In this document: piece by piece, positions 22,726 through 33,890 of the stretch
Numbering within the stretch: the stretch's first letter is position 1
Layout: each line of letters opens with the position of its first letter
Assembly: GCA_001023535.1 (NCBI GenBank)
Contig: CP011020.1
Span: 6,296,257-6,360,256 of the forward strand
Reading direction: 5' to 3'
DNA length: 64,000 nt
Source of the DNA: Pseudomonas chlororaphis
GTDB lineage: Bacteria; Pseudomonadota; Gammaproteobacteria; Pseudomonadales; Pseudomonadaceae
Translations under genes and position numbers: made by a program
Notes under the pieces: model-generated
The model's input: the letters and a program-made list of their open reading frames with translations, nothing else
What the model was told of the DNA's origin: nothing
The model's database searches: none

Positions 22726-25161
22726 TCACCAGTTGTAGGAAACGGTGCCGAGCAGCGTCCGGTCTTCACCCCAGTAGCAACGCCCCGCATCGTTGCAGCC
22801 CGACACGTACTCCTTGTCGAACAGGTTTTTCGCGTTCAAGTCGACACTCCAGTGCGTGTCGATCTGGTAGCCGACGGCGGCGTCCACCAGGGTGACGTCG
22901 CCAGCATCGAGCTTTCCGTACAGAGTGGGCGCGGTGTAGGCGAAGGCACTGTCGAAATAACGCACGCCGCCGGCCACGTACAAACCTTTCAGGTCGCTTT
23001 CCAGGAAACGATATTTGGCCCAGAAAGACGCCTGGTTACGTGGCACACCAGTCATCTGGTGCCCTTTTACCAGGGACGTCGCCGAGTCCTCGGTCACCCG
23101 CGCATCCGTGTAGGTATAAGAGGCGGTGACATTCAGGGCAGGGCTCAGGTTGCTGTTGAGCTCCAGCTCCACGCCTTTGGCACGACTTTCCCCCACCTGT
23201 CGATAGGTCGATGTGGTGGCGTCGAAGTAGGTGTCGTCCTTCTTGCGCAAGTCGTAGACCGACGCGGTGAAGGCTGTGTCCCAGCCAATGGGCTCGTACT
23301 TGAGGCCGATTTCGTACTGGCTGCTGGTGATCGGTTCCAGAGGCGTACCGGCGTTGGAGATCTGCTGCACCGGGACGAATGCCGTCGAGTAGCTGACGTA
23401 AGGCGTCATGCCGTTGTCGAACTGGTACATCAGGCCGCCCTGATAGGTGAACTTCTTGTCTTTGGAGCTGATGTCGCCAGCGCTGGCGACCTTGTCACGA
23501 AAATCGCTGTCCACCCAATCCTGGCGTCCGCCCAGCAGGAACAACCAGCGGTCGTACTTGCTCTGCAGCTGGGTATAAACCCCTTTCATCTGCTGTTCGA
23601 GCAAGGTGTTCTGCACTGCGATGGGTGTCTTCGGATCCCCTGTGTACACTGGATCATAGATATCCACAGGCCCCACGAATCCGGCATTCCAATCCTGGTT
23701 GAACGAGGTCCGGTCATAACTGGCGCCGAACAGCAGCGTGTTTTCCAGGCCGCCGACCTTGAATTTGCCTTCCAGCTGGTTATCCAGCGAATACACCATC
23801 GACTTGTTGAAACGGTCATAAGCGGTGACGTTCACACGGCGACCAAAACCGCCGTTGTTCAAGCTGCCGGGCCAGGTTTCATGGCGGGTGATGCGTGATT
23901 GCAGGTAACGCGAATTCTGGCGGAACTGCCAATCGTCATTGAGGCGATGGCTGTATTCGTAGCCGGTGCTCCAGGTTTCCCGCTCGAAGGTGTTCCAGTC
24001 CGGATCACCGAGCATGGTGTCTTTGTCCAACTGGCCGTTCGGGTTACTCAGCAGCGTGCCGGCGGCCGGCAGCCCGAGCTCCATGTTGGTGTGGTCTTTC
24101 TGATAGTTGGCCAGCAGGGTCAACGTGTTGAAGTCATCGAAATTCAGGGTCAGGGAGGGCGCTATGTAAAGACGGTCATCCGGTACGTGGTCAGTCTGGG
24201 TATCGGCGTTGCGGCCCAACATCACGATCCGGCCCAGGATGTTGTCGTTATCGGCCAGCGGCCCGGAAACATCCACACCGATCTGGCGTCGGTTGTGGCT
24301 CCCATAGCCCAACTGGACTTCACCCTGGGGCACCGCGGTCGGGCGCTTGCTGACCAGGTTGACCAAGCCGCCCGGCGCGTTCTCGCCATACAGCAGCGAC
24401 GAAGGCCCGCGGAACACCTCGACACGCTCCAGGCCATAGGGCTCTGAGCTGGTGTCATAGCGATTGCCCTGCACCCTCAAGCCATCGCGGAGCAGGCCAT
24501 AGCCGTAGTCGGTGGCGTTGAAGCCGCGGATGTAGAACAGGTCGCCGGCCAGGCTGTCACCGGCCGCGAAGGGTGGGGCGAAGATGCCCGGCACGTATCC
24601 CAGGACTTCGGTCAGGGTCTGGGATTTCTGGTCCTTCATGCGCTGGCCGGTCACCACCGATACCGAGCGCGGCGTTTCCGACAGCGGTGTGCTGGTTTTA
24701 GTACCGATACGACTGTTTTGTGCCTTGTAGCCCACGTCGGCAGCGTAATCCAGGTCCATCGGGTTGGCCGCCAATGCGTTGATGCTCGTGGGGGCCAACT
24801 CCATGGATTGATCTGTCGGCAGGGAGTACAGGGTGTAGCTGCCTGGCGCCTGCGCCACGGCCTGGAGCCCCGAGCCCTGCAACAGCTGCACGAATCCCTG
24901 CTCAACCGAATAGTCACCGGTCAACCCGGCGCTGCGTTTCTGGCCGGTTTGCTGTGGAGAAAATGAAAGGATGATGTTGGCCTTCGCGGCGAACTGGCTC
25001 AGCACGTTATCCAGCGAGCCGGCAGCAATGGCGTAATGCTGCGTGGCGGTATTGGCGAAGGCGTTGGAAGCCATTACCAGGCCGCTCGCGGCGCTGGTCA
25101 TCAACAGGCTGTAGGCGATGCAATGCTGGGAAAATCGCTGACGAAACGTAGGAAGGCGCAT
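22726..25161 (-). CDS. TonB-dependent siderophore receptor with STN signalling domain, 811 aa
   Basis: This outer-membrane receptor of the FhuA/FoxA (ferric hydroxamate) type imports ferric siderophores using TonB energy. A signal peptide (about residues 1-36, ending SNAFA) is followed by the STN domain (about 40-90, QHYAIAAGSLDNVLSQFAAKANI). The plug shows TPRSVSVVTGQRM and LERVEVFRGPSSLLYGENAPGGLVN. The beta barrel ends in the aromatic residue Trp (SYNW). The STN domain and the adjacent fecR and fecI genes indicate cell-surface signalling. TTG 25188 would add nine residues; ATG 25161 gives the better signal peptide. The exact siderophore cannot be read from sequence. Confidence 0.92.
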   Translation of the reverse strand: MRLPTFRQRFSQHCIAYSLLMTSAASGLVMASNAFANTATQHYAIAAGSLDNVLSQFAAKANIILSFSPQQTGQKRSAGLTGDYSVEQGFVQLLQGSGLQAVAQAPGSYTLYSLPTDQSMELAPTSINALAANPMDLDYAADVGYKAQNSRIGTKTSTPLSETPRSVSVVTGQRMKDQKSQTLTEVLGYVPGIFAPPFAAGDSLAGDLFYIRGFNATDYGYGLLRDGLRVQGNRYDTSSEPYGLERVEVFRGPSSLLYGENAPGGLVNLVSKRPTAVPQGEVQLGYGSHNRRQIGVDVSGPLADNDNILGRIVMLGRNADTQTDHVPDDRLYIAPSLTLNFDDFNTLTLLANYQKDHTNMELGLPAAGTLLSNPNGQLDKDTMLGDPDWNTFERETWSTGYEYSHRLNDDWQFRQNSRYLQSRITRHETWPGSLNNGGFGRRVNVTAYDRFNKSMVYSLDNQLEGKFKVGGLENTLLFGASYDRTSFNQDWNAGFVGPVDIYDPVYTGDPKTPIAVQNTLLEQQMKGVYTQLQSKYDRWLFLLGGRQDWVDSDFRDKVASAGDISSKDKKFTYQGGLMYQFDNGMTPYVSYSTAFVPVQQISNAGTPLEPITSSQYEIGLKYEPIGWDTAFTASVYDLRKKDDTYFDATTSTYRQVGESRAKGVELELNSNLSPALNVTASYTYTDARVTEDSATSLVKGHQMTGVPRNQASFWAKYRFLESDLKGLYVAGGVRYFDSAFAYTAPTLYGKLDAGDVTLVDAAVGYQIDTHWSVDLNAKNLFDKEYVSGCNDAGRCYWGEDRTLLGTVSYNW

Positions 25162-25263
25162 GTGTGGGTAAGCCCTGGGTGATCGCAATTACCTGAAGGG
25201 CCGGATCAGCACAAAAAAAGATAACCCCCTCGTTCTGTTTATTTTCCCGCTTCGTGTACTTCG

Positions 25264-26211
25264 CTAGTCAGCCCGTGTAATCGACACCCAGTACCGGGTG
25301 TAATAGCGAACCTGAATGGGCAACGATGCCTGTAGATTGGCCAGCACGGCATCCGTGGCATTCAGGCGTAACGTACCGGACACCCGAAGCTGCCGCGCCT
25401 TTTCCTGACAGTGCAAGACACCGGGACGATAGCGGCTCAGTTCCTCGATGACGTCTCCCAAGGGCGCATCGAGGACAATGAGCTGGCCATTTACCCAGGC
25501 CGCTTGTGAGGCAGCGTAGGACTGGATAAACCCCATGCCTTGGCCGTTGAAGTCAGCCTGTTCGCCGGCTTTCAGGATACCAGCGCTGCCCAGCGTGCCA
25601 TCCGGCGATACGCGCACCCGATCTTCCAGCACGCCTACCCGGGTGCGGTTCGACAGTTGGCGTACGGTGAATCGCGTGCCCAGCGCCTCGATGCGACCAT
25701 CGCCAGTCTCGACAAGAAAGGGCCGTGTGTCCTTGAGCTTGCCGGTCTGGACCAGGATTTCGCCGCTCAGCAGCCGGATCAAGCGGCGATGGGCGTCGAA
25801 CGACACGTCGATGGCAGTCTCGGTGTTCAGATGAATCCGACTTCCGTCCGCCAGGTCGATGAAACGGCGCTGCCCCACGGCCGTCTTGTAATCGGCCCAG
25901 GCCGAGGCGAGCGTCCCGTGGTCCTGAAGGCTCCAGCCCACAGAGCCGGCGCCGCCGAGCAACATCAGCAGTTTGAGCACTTGGCGCCGGTGCTGCCCGG
26001 TGCCCAATGCGCGACGTGAAAGGTCCTGAGGCAGTGCTCCGAGATGGCGCTGCAGTTGTTCGATCTGGTGCCATGCAGCCTGGTGCGCTGGATCGCTATC
26101 GAGCCAATCCTGCCAAGCCTGGCGTTCGGCGTGCGAAGGCGGTTGGTGCTGAAACTGCACGTACCAGGTGGCAGCCCTTTCGACCGTCTTGCGATCAGGC
26201 AGGGCAGGCAT
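25264..26211 (-). CDS. FecR-family anti-sigma regulator, 315 aa
   Basis: FecR proteins pass the signal from the receptor STN domain to a cytoplasmic ECF sigma factor. The N-terminal cytoplasmic part has the DUF4880-type pattern RAATWYVQFQHQPPSHAERQAWQDWLDSD, here without long changes. A membrane segment lies at about residues 80-100 (VLKLLMLLGGAGSVGW). The periplasmic FecR domain follows (GQRRFIDLADGSRIHLNTETAI and GRIEALGTRFTVRQ). ATG 26209-26211 overlaps the sigma factor stop (TGATG), so the two are translationally coupled. It ends 102 bases before the receptor gene. Confidence 0.93.
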   Translation of the reverse strand: MPALPDRKTVERAATWYVQFQHQPPSHAERQAWQDWLDSDPAHQAAWHQIEQLQRHLGALPQDLSRRALGTGQHRRQVLKLLMLLGGAGSVGWSLQDHGTLASAWADYKTAVGQRRFIDLADGSRIHLNTETAIDVSFDAHRRLIRLLSGEILVQTGKLKDTRPFLVETGDGRIEALGTRFTVRQLSNRTRVGVLEDRVRVSPDGTLGSAGILKAGEQADFNGQGMGFIQSYAASQAAWVNGQLIVLDAPLGDVIEELSRYRPGVLHCQEKARQLRVSGTLRLNATDAVLANLQASLPIQVRYYTRYWVSITRAD

Positions 26212-26717
26212 CAGCGTTCGGCCATGATCAGTGCGCATTCGGTGAGGGCACGCACCATGTGCTTTTTCACGGTGGTGAGGGACACCTTCAATTGCACGGC
26301 GATCTGTTGATAAGTCAACCCATCGATCTGCGACAACATGAAGATCCGCTGAGTACGTGGGCCCAAGGCTGCCAGGGCTTTATCCACAGTGACCAGGGTT
26401 TCGATGATCAGGGCCTTGTCTTCTTCGCTGATGGCCGTGGGTTCGGGTCGCGCGGCCAGGGACTCCAGGTAGGCCGCCTCGATAGCGTTTCTTCTATAAC
26501 GATCAATCACCAGGCCTCGGGCCACCGTGGCCAGGTAGTCCCGCGGTTCGCGAATCTGCACGGCATTACGGGCTGCGAGGATCCGCACGAAGGTGTCATG
26601 GGCCACGTCTGCGGCATCGCAGGCGTTATTCAGCTTGCCCTTGAGCCACCCATAAAGCCACGAGTGGTGTTGCGCATAAATTCGCCCGATCGCGGCGGTA
26701 TGGGAAGACGGGGGCAT
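26211..26717 (-). CDS. FecI-family ECF sigma factor, 168 aa
   Basis: This iron-starvation extracytoplasmic-function sigma factor should drive transcription of the neighbouring receptor gene. Region 2 shows DAADVAHDTFVRILA and REPRDYLATVARGLVIDRYRR. Region 4 shows ALGPRTQRIFMLSQIDGLTYQQIAVQLKVSLTTVKKHMVRAL, a helix-turn-helix. A Fur box lies 17 bases upstream of the start, as expected for an iron-repressed fecI gene. The gene leads sigma-fecR-receptor on one strand. Confidence 0.94.
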   Translation of the reverse strand: MPPSSHTAAIGRIYAQHHSWLYGWLKGKLNNACDAADVAHDTFVRILAARNAVQIREPRDYLATVARGLVIDRYRRNAIEAAYLESLAARPEPTAISEEDKALIIETLVTVDKALAALGPRTQRIFMLSQIDGLTYQQIAVQLKVSLTTVKKHMVRALTECALIMAER

Positions 26718-26733
26718 AGGGAATGAGGCGTTA

Positions 26734-26752
26734 ATGATAATAGCTATTATTA
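26734..26752 (-). promoter_or_regulatory. Fur box
   Basis: ATGATAATAGCTATTATTA is a near-palindromic 19-mer close to the Fur consensus (GATAATGATAATCATTATC). It lies immediately upstream of the ECF sigma gene, so iron-loaded Fur should repress it. Confidence 0.88.
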
Positions 26753-26759
26753 GCCTCTG

Positions 26760-27274
26760 TTACGTTTTCTCACAATAGCTTCTGGCGTCGTTCCTCGAAG
26801 CTTTTCCAGCGGCCATTGCCCAGGCCGTTGTGCACAAGGACACAAAACGGACGACTAAGCCCTGTGAATAACTGCCCTTGAGAACCGTTGATAAACCCCT
26901 CTCAAAACTGAAGATAACCGCCTCTGTGGATAACCTACCGATTAATCCACAGGCTTACACCGGTTATCCAAGCCGCTCATGGCCACCTGGCCACAGGGTT
27001 TTGAATCTCTGTACAGTAAGTAAATTAAGGCTTGTAGAGGTTTATCCACAGAAAGCTGGGTGTCTAAGAATAAACATAAAAACAAGGATTTTATAAATTT
27101 CTTTCTTTTTAATTTTTTTAACCGCGAGTTCTCCACAGCTGGTTAAATTTTGTGCAAAGGGTTCTTTAGAAAGGGCGAAGTCCCTATACTTGCCGACCTG
27201 GCTCGAAAAACGCCCATGGGCCAGAGTCAAAAACCTATTTTCCGAATTACCTGAATTAAGCAGGCACGAGGTGC
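26760..27274. other. origin-like intergenic region upstream of mnmG
   Basis: About 515 bases without a gene. It holds two perfect DnaA boxes (26925-26933 and 27042-27050) and variants such as TGTGAATAA (about 26865) and TTATCCAAG (about 26963). A very AT-rich tract at about 27071-27122 follows the right-hand perfect box. This copies the box-plus-unwinding-element layout of oriC 8.5 kb away. It also contains the mnmG promoter. Confidence 0.55.
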
Positions 27275-29176
27275 GTGGTGGATTTCCCTTCCCGTTTTGA
27301 AGTGATCGTCATCGGCGGCGGTCATGCCGGTACCGAGGCAGCACTTGCATCAGCACGCATGGGGGCAAAAACCCTGTTGCTGACGCATAACGTGGAAACC
27401 CTCGGCGCCATGAGCTGCAACCCTGCCATTGGTGGCATTGGCAAAAGCCACTTGGTCAAGGAGATCGATGCCCTTGGGGGCGCGATGGCCATGGCCACCG
27501 ATAAGGGTGGTATCCAGTTTCGCGTATTGAACAGCCGCAAAGGCCCAGCCGTGCGTGCGACTCGAGCCCAGGCCGACCGCATCCTGTACAAGGCCGCTGT
27601 CCGCGAAATCCTGGAAAACCAGCCGAACCTGTGGATATTTCAACAAGCGGCCGATGACCTGATCGTCGAGCAGGATCAGGTACGCGGTGTCGTGACGCAG
27701 ATGGGCCTGCGTTTCTTCGCCGATTCCGTGGTGTTGACCACCGGGACCTTCCTCGGCGGACTTATCCACATTGGTTTGCAGAACTTTTCCGGCGGGCGCG
27801 CTGGTGATCCGCCGTCGATCGCTCTGGCTCACCGCTTGCGTGAGCTGCCATTGCGTGTCGGGCGCTTGAAAACCGGTACGCCACCGCGTATCGACGGTCG
27901 GTCTGTGGATTTCTCGGTGATGACCGAGCAGCCTGGCGATACGCCGATCCCGGTCATGTCGTTCATGGGCAACAAGGAACAGCATCCACGGCAAGTCAGT
28001 TGCTGGATCACCCACACCAATGCCCGCACCCATGAAATCATTGCGGCGAACCTCGATCGTTCGCCGATGTATTCCGCTGCCGGTGAAATCGAAGGCATCG
28101 GCCCGCGTTATTGCCCGTCGATCGAAGACAAGATCCATCGCTTTGCCGACAAGGAAAGCCATCAGGTCTTCATCGAGCCCGAGGGCCTGACCACCCACGA
28201 GCTGTACCCGAACGGCATCTCCACATCCCTGCCATTCGACGTGCAACTGCAGATCGTGCAATCGATTCGCGGCATGGAGAACGCTCACATCGTTCGTCCG
28301 GGCTACGCCATCGAGTACGACTACTTCGATCCGCGTGACCTGAAGTACAGCCTGGAAACCAAAGTCATCGGCGGGCTGTTCTTTGCTGGCCAGATCAACG
28401 GCACTACCGGTTACGAAGAAGCCGGTGCCCAAGGTTTGCTGGCCGGCGCCAACGCTGCGCTGCGCGCCCAGGGCAAGGACAGTTGGTGTCCGCGTCGCGA
28501 CGAGGCGTACATCGGCGTGCTGGTGGACGACCTGATCACCCTGGGTACCCAGGAACCGTATCGGATGTTCACCTCCCGGGCCGAATATCGCCTGATCCTG
28601 CGTGAAGACAACGCCGACCTGCGCCTGACCGAGAAAGGTCGCGAGCTGGGTCTGGTGGATGACGTGCGCTGGGCCGCGTTCTGCAAGAAGCGCGAAGGCA
28701 TCGAGCTGGAAGAGCAACGCCTGAAAAGCACCTGGGTTCGTCCCGGTACCGAGCAGGGCGATGCCATCGCGGCGAAATTCGGTACGCCGCTGACCCACGA
28801 ATACAACCTGCTCAACCTCTTGAGCCGTCCGGAAATCGATTATGCCGGGCTGGTGGAAGTGACCGGCCAGAGCGCGGAAGATCCGCAGGTGGCTGAACAG
28901 GTCGAGATCAAGACCAAGTACGCCGGTTACATCGACCGCCAGCAGGATGAAATCGCCCGCCTGCGCGCCAGCGAAGACACCAAGCTGCCTGTGGATATCG
29001 ATTACACCGGTATTTCCGGGTTGTCGAAGGAAATCCAGAGCAAGCTCGGCGCCACGCGTCCCGAGACCCTGGGCCAGGCTTCGCGCATCCCGGGTGTGAC
29101 CCCGGCGGCCATTTCCCTGTTGATGATTCATTTGAAAAAACGCGGCGCAGGCCGCCAGTTGGAGCAAAGCGCTTGA
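27275..29176 (+). CDS. mnmG: tRNA uridine-34 modification enzyme MnmG (GidA), 633 aa
   Basis: MnmG is the FAD-dependent partner of MnmE in wobble uridine modification. The N-terminal FAD-binding motif is [19 protein letters not shown]. Family blocks [33 protein letters not shown] and [17 protein letters not shown] are intact, and the C-terminus is the helical tRNA/MnmE-binding domain. The start is GTG 27275; the next codon is also GTG, but homologues begin Met-Val-Asp-Phe-Pro. Its stop overlaps the rsmG start. A DnaA box lies in the coding region (27762-27770). Confidence 0.97.
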   Translation: MVDFPSRFEVIVIGGGHAGTEAALASARMGAKTLLLTHNVETLGAMSCNPAIGGIGKSHLVKEIDALGGAMAMATDKGGIQFRVLNSRKGPAVRATRAQADRILYKAAVREILENQPNLWIFQQAADDLIVEQDQVRGVVTQMGLRFFADSVVLTTGTFLGGLIHIGLQNFSGGRAGDPPSIALAHRLRELPLRVGRLKTGTPPRIDGRSVDFSVMTEQPGDTPIPVMSFMGNKEQHPRQVSCWITHTNARTHEIIAANLDRSPMYSAAGEIEGIGPRYCPSIEDKIHRFADKESHQVFIEPEGLTTHELYPNGISTSLPFDVQLQIVQSIRGMENAHIVRPGYAIEYDYFDPRDLKYSLETKVIGGLFFAGQINGTTGYEEAGAQGLLAGANAALRAQGKDSWCPRRDEAYIGVLVDDLITLGTQEPYRMFTSRAEYRLILREDNADLRLTEKGRELGLVDDVRWAAFCKKREGIELEEQRLKSTWVRPGTEQGDAIAAKFGTPLTHEYNLLNLLSRPEIDYAGLVEVTGQSAEDPQVAEQVEIKTKYAGYIDRQQDEIARLRASEDTKLPVDIDYTGISGLSKEIQSKLGATRPETLGQASRIPGVTPAAISLLMIHLKKRGAGRQLEQSA

Positions 29177-29817
29177 GTTCGATGGTCACCTCGCAACACG
29201 CCGAAGAGTTATCCACAGGTGCCCGGCAGCTTGGCGTCAGCCTGACCGAAGCCCAGCACGCGCAGTTGCTGGGTTATCTGGCGCTGTTGATCAAGTGGAA
29301 CAAGGCCTACAACCTGACCGCCGTGCGTGATCCGGATGAAATGGTCTCGCGCCATTTGCTCGACAGTCTCAGCGTCATGTCCTTCATCGAAGACGGTCGC
29401 TGGCTGGACGTGGGCAGCGGCGGCGGCATGCCGGGAATCCCGCTGGCGATCCTGTTTCCCGACTCGCAAGTGACCTGCCTGGACAGCAACGGCAAGAAAA
29501 CCCGCTTCCTGACCCAGGTCAAACTCGAACTCAAGCTGGATAACCTGCAAGTTATCCACAGTCGCGTCGAAGCGTTCCAGCCTGCCGAGCCGTTCAACGG
29601 GATCATTTCCCGGGCGTTCAGCAGCATGGAGAACTTCAGCAACTGGACTCGCCACCTGGGCGACGCCAATACGCGCTGGCTGGCAATGAAGGGCGTTCAT
29701 CCGGCCGATGAGCTGGTAGCATTGCCGGCAGACTTCCACCTCGATAGCGAACACGCCCTGGCCGTACCCGGTTGCCAAGGCCAACGCCATCTGCTGATAC
29801 TGCGCCGCACGGCATGA
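29173..29817 (+). CDS. rsmG: 16S rRNA (guanine-527-N7)-methyltransferase RsmG, 214 aa
   Basis: RsmG (GidB) methylates G527 of 16S rRNA using S-adenosylmethionine. The SAM-binding motif [19 protein letters not shown] and the preceding HLLDSL are characteristic. TTG 29173 overlaps the mnmG stop (TTGA) and has GGAG eight bases upstream. ATG 29182 is an alternative that removes three residues. Two perfect DnaA boxes lie in the gene (29209-29217 and 29552-29560). It belongs to the mnmG-rsmG-parA-parB run. Confidence 0.95.
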   Translation: MSSMVTSQHAEELSTGARQLGVSLTEAQHAQLLGYLALLIKWNKAYNLTAVRDPDEMVSRHLLDSLSVMSFIEDGRWLDVGSGGGMPGIPLAILFPDSQVTCLDSNGKKTRFLTQVKLELKLDNLQVIHSRVEAFQPAEPFNGIISRAFSSMENFSNWTRHLGDANTRWLAMKGVHPADELVALPADFHLDSEHALAVPGCQGQRHLLILRRTA

Positions 29818-29835
29818 TTGGGAACACAAGCAAGA

Positions 29836-30633
29836 ATGGCTAAGGTATTCGCGATAGCGAACCAGAAGGGTGGTGTGGGCAAGACCACCACCTGCATCAA
29901 CCTCGCAGCATCCCTGGTCGCGACCAAGCGCCGGGTGCTGCTGATCGATCTCGATCCACAGGGCAACGCCACCATGGGTAGCGGTGTGGATAAACATGGC
30001 TTGGAAAACTCCATCTACGACGTCCTGATCGGTGAGTGCGATCTGGGCCAGGCCATGCATTTTTCCGAACACGGCGGTTATCAACTGCTGCCGGCCAACC
30101 GCGACCTGACGGCGGCCGAAGTGGTCCTGCTGGAAATGCAGATGAAGGAGAGCCGCCTGCGCAGTGCGTTAGCACCGATCCGGGAGAATTACGACTACAT
30201 CCTGATCGACTGCCCGCCGTCGCTGTCGATGCTCACGCTCAATGCCTTGGTGGCCGCCGATGGCGTGATCATCCCCATGCAGTGCGAGTATTTCGCCCTG
30301 GAAGGGTTGAGCGACCTTGTGGATAACATCAAGCGCATCGCCGAGCTGCTGAACCCGGAGTTGAAGGTCGAAGGCCTGCTGCGGACGATGTACGACCCGC
30401 GCCTGAGCCTGATGAACGACGTCTCGGCTCAGCTCAAGGAACATTTCGGCGAGCAGCTCTACGACACGGTCATCCCGCGCAACATCCGCCTGGCCGAAGC
30501 GCCGAGCTACGGCATGCCGGCGCTGGCCTACGACAAACAATCCCGTGGTGCGCTGGCCTACCTGGCCCTGGCCGGCGAGATGGTTCGCCGCCAGCGCCGT
30601 AATCCACGCACCGCTGCAGCCCAGCCAACTTAA
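29836..30633 (+). CDS. parA: chromosome partitioning ATPase ParA (Soj), 265 aa
   Basis: ParA is a Walker-type ATPase that positions ParB-parS origin complexes and drives chromosome segregation. The deviant Walker A motif KGGVGKTTT (residues 11-19) is present with the signature lysine. The Walker A' and B motifs appear as LIDLDPQGNAT and ILIDCPPSLSMLT. ATG 29836 matches homologues (MAKVFAIANQKGG). Two DnaA boxes lie inside the gene (29985-29993 and 30318-30326). parB starts nine bases downstream. Confidence 0.97.
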   Translation: MAKVFAIANQKGGVGKTTTCINLAASLVATKRRVLLIDLDPQGNATMGSGVDKHGLENSIYDVLIGECDLGQAMHFSEHGGYQLLPANRDLTAAEVVLLEMQMKESRLRSALAPIRENYDYILIDCPPSLSMLTLNALVAADGVIIPMQCEYFALEGLSDLVDNIKRIAELLNPELKVEGLLRTMYDPRLSLMNDVSAQLKEHFGEQLYDTVIPRNIRLAEAPSYGMPALAYDKQSRGALAYLALAGEMVRRQRRNPRTAAAQPT

Positions 30634-30642
30634 GGAATCCCC

Positions 30643-31515
30643 ATGGCCGTCAAGAAACGAGGTCTCGGACGTGGACTGGATGCACTGCTCAGCGGTCCTA
30701 CGGTCAGTTCGCTGGAAGAACAGGCCGTGCAGGTGGATCAGCGTGAGTTGCAACACCTGCCGCTGGACCTGATCCAGCGGGGTAAATACCAACCGCGCCG
30801 GGACATGGATCCCCAGGCGCTGGAAGAATTGGCCCAGTCGATCAAGAACCAGGGCGTGATGCAGCCGATCGTGGTGCGTCCGATCGCCAATGGCCGTTTC
30901 GAGATCATTGCCGGTGAACGCCGTTGGCGGGCCAGCCAGCAGGCCGGCCAGGAGACCATTCCGGCAATGGTGCGCGATGTGCCCGATGAAGCCGCCATCG
31001 CCATGGCGCTGATCGAGAACATCCAGCGTGAAGACCTCAACCCGGTCGAAGAAGCGGTGGCCCTGCAGCGCTTGCAGCAGGAATTCCAACTGACCCAGCA
31101 ACAAGTGGCCGAGGCCGTGGGCAAGTCGCGTGTGACCGTGGCCAACCTGCTGCGGCTGATTGCATTGCCGGAAGTCATCAAGACCATGCTGTCCCATGGC
31201 GATCTGGAGATGGGGCATGCCCGGGCATTGCTGGGATTGCCGGAAAATCAACAGGTTGAAGGGGCGCGACACGTTGTCGCACGTGGTCTCACCGTGCGCC
31301 AGACCGAGGCACTGGTCCGCCAGTGGCTCAGTGGCAAACCAGCCCCTGTCGAACCCTCCAAACCCGACCCGGATATCGCCCGCCTCGAACAGCGCCTGGC
31401 CGAGCGCCTGGGCTCTGCGGTGCAGATTCGCCACGGCAAGAAGGGCAAGGGGCAATTGGTGATTGGTTACAACTCCCTCGATGAGCTGCAAGGTGTCCTT
31501 GCACACATTCGCTGA
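30643..31515 (+). CDS. parB: chromosome partitioning protein ParB (Spo0J), 290 aa
   Basis: ParB binds parS and spreads as a CTP-dependent clamp; the matching sites lie in recF (14442 and 15072). The protein starts KKRGLGRGLDALL. The N-terminal CTPase/ParB domain contains GERRWRA and ENIQREDLNPVEEA, and the central helix-turn-helix shows LTQQQVAEAVGKSRVTVANLLRL. The C-terminal dimerisation segment ends the protein. It follows parA directly, and the atp promoter lies 45 bases after its stop. Confidence 0.97.
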   Translation: MAVKKRGLGRGLDALLSGPTVSSLEEQAVQVDQRELQHLPLDLIQRGKYQPRRDMDPQALEELAQSIKNQGVMQPIVVRPIANGRFEIIAGERRWRASQQAGQETIPAMVRDVPDEAAIAMALIENIQREDLNPVEEAVALQRLQQEFQLTQQQVAEAVGKSRVTVANLLRLIALPEVIKTMLSHGDLEMGHARALLGLPENQQVEGARHVVARGLTVRQTEALVRQWLSGKPAPVEPSKPDPDIARLEQRLAERLGSAVQIRHGKKGKGQLVIGYNSLDELQGVLAHIR

Positions 31516-31560
31516 AACAATTGCCCTTGTAGCGCGCAGTCGGAAATCACTACCTGGCAG

Positions 31561-31589
31561 TTGAATAGGGGCAGAACCGCCCCTATACT
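31561..31589 (+). promoter_or_regulatory. predicted promoter of the atp operon
   Basis: TTGAAT (31561-31566) and TATACT (31584-31589) are separated by 17 bases. An inverted repeat, AGGGGC and GCCCCT, lies wholly between and around the two elements. It is the only good promoter between parB and atpI. Confidence 0.7.
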
Positions 31590-31663
31590 CTGCGCGCATT
31601 TTGTCGGCACAAATTATGCCAAGTTATTGAATTATGGCGGCCGACCCTTGGAGAGCAAAAGCG

Positions 31664-32957
<1,294 letters not shown>

Positions 32958-32981
32958 GGCCAGTCTCGACTAGTCTGATGT

Positions 32982-33018
32982 CCTTCCCGGTCAAACGGGA
33001 AGGAGCCCGAACAGGGCT
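32982..33018 (+). other. tandem hairpins between atpB and atpE
   Basis: CCTTCCCG (32982-32989) pairs perfectly with CGGGAAGG (32996-33003). AGCCC (33004-33008) pairs with GGGCT (33014-33018). Neither has a T run, so they more likely protect or process mRNA than end it. An A/T-rich leader and GGGAGGAAAG then precede atpE. Confidence 0.65.
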
Positions 33019-33076
33019 GATGAAACGATTTGTTTTACCCGCTTTAAATTAAAAAAACCTAAACCATACGACGTAA

Positions 33077-33349
<273 letters not shown>

Positions 33350-33350
33350 T

Positions 33351-33369
33351 TACTCGGATTCTTCGAGTA
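33351..33369 (+). other. hairpin between atpE and atpF
   Basis: TACTCG (33351-33356) pairs with CGAGTA (33364-33369), directly after the atpE stop. There is no T run. Confidence 0.45.
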
Positions 33370-33407
33370 GTTTGATGTGATGGACAACGTAACTGCGAGG
33401 TGTTGGC

Positions 33408-33878
33408 GTGAACATTAATGCGACCCTGATTGGCCAGTCCGTTGCGTTCCTGATTTTTGTACTGTTCTGCATGAAATTCGTATGGCCTCCGGTCATTGCG
33501 GCATTGCACGAACGTCAAAAGAAGATCGCTGATGGTCTGGACGCTGCCAGCCGAGCAGCTCGCGACCTGGAGTTGGCCCATGAGAAAGTGGGTCAGCAAC
33601 TGCGCGAAGCGAAAGCTCAGGCAGCTGAAATCATCGAGCAAGCCAAGAAACGCGGTACCCAGATTGTCGACGAAGCCCGTGAACAGGCTCGCGTCGAAGC
33701 TGACCGTGTGAAGGCTCAGGCTCAAGCCGAGATCGAACAGGAACTCAACAGTGTCAAAGACGCGCTGCGTGCCCAAGTGGGTAGCCTGGCCGTTGGCGGT
33801 GCTTCGAAGATCCTGGGTGCCACAATCGATCAAAACGCGCACGCAGAGCTGGTTAACCAACTGGCTGCTGAAATCTAA
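33408..33878 (+). CDS. atpF: F-type ATP synthase subunit b, 156 aa
   Basis: Subunit b is the peripheral stalk. One N-terminal membrane helix ([22 protein letters not shown]) is followed by a long charged helix rich in Ala, Glu, Lys and Gln that dimerises. The start is GTG 33408 ([11 protein letters not shown]). The 156-residue length is normal. It lies 12 bases before atpH. Confidence 0.97.
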   Translation: MNINATLIGQSVAFLIFVLFCMKFVWPPVIAALHERQKKIADGLDAASRAARDLELAHEKVGQQLREAKAQAAEIIEQAKKRGTQIVDEAREQARVEADRVKAQAQAEIEQELNSVKDALRAQVGSLAVGGASKILGATIDQNAHAELVNQLAAEI

Positions 33879-33890
33879 GCGAGGGCGATC

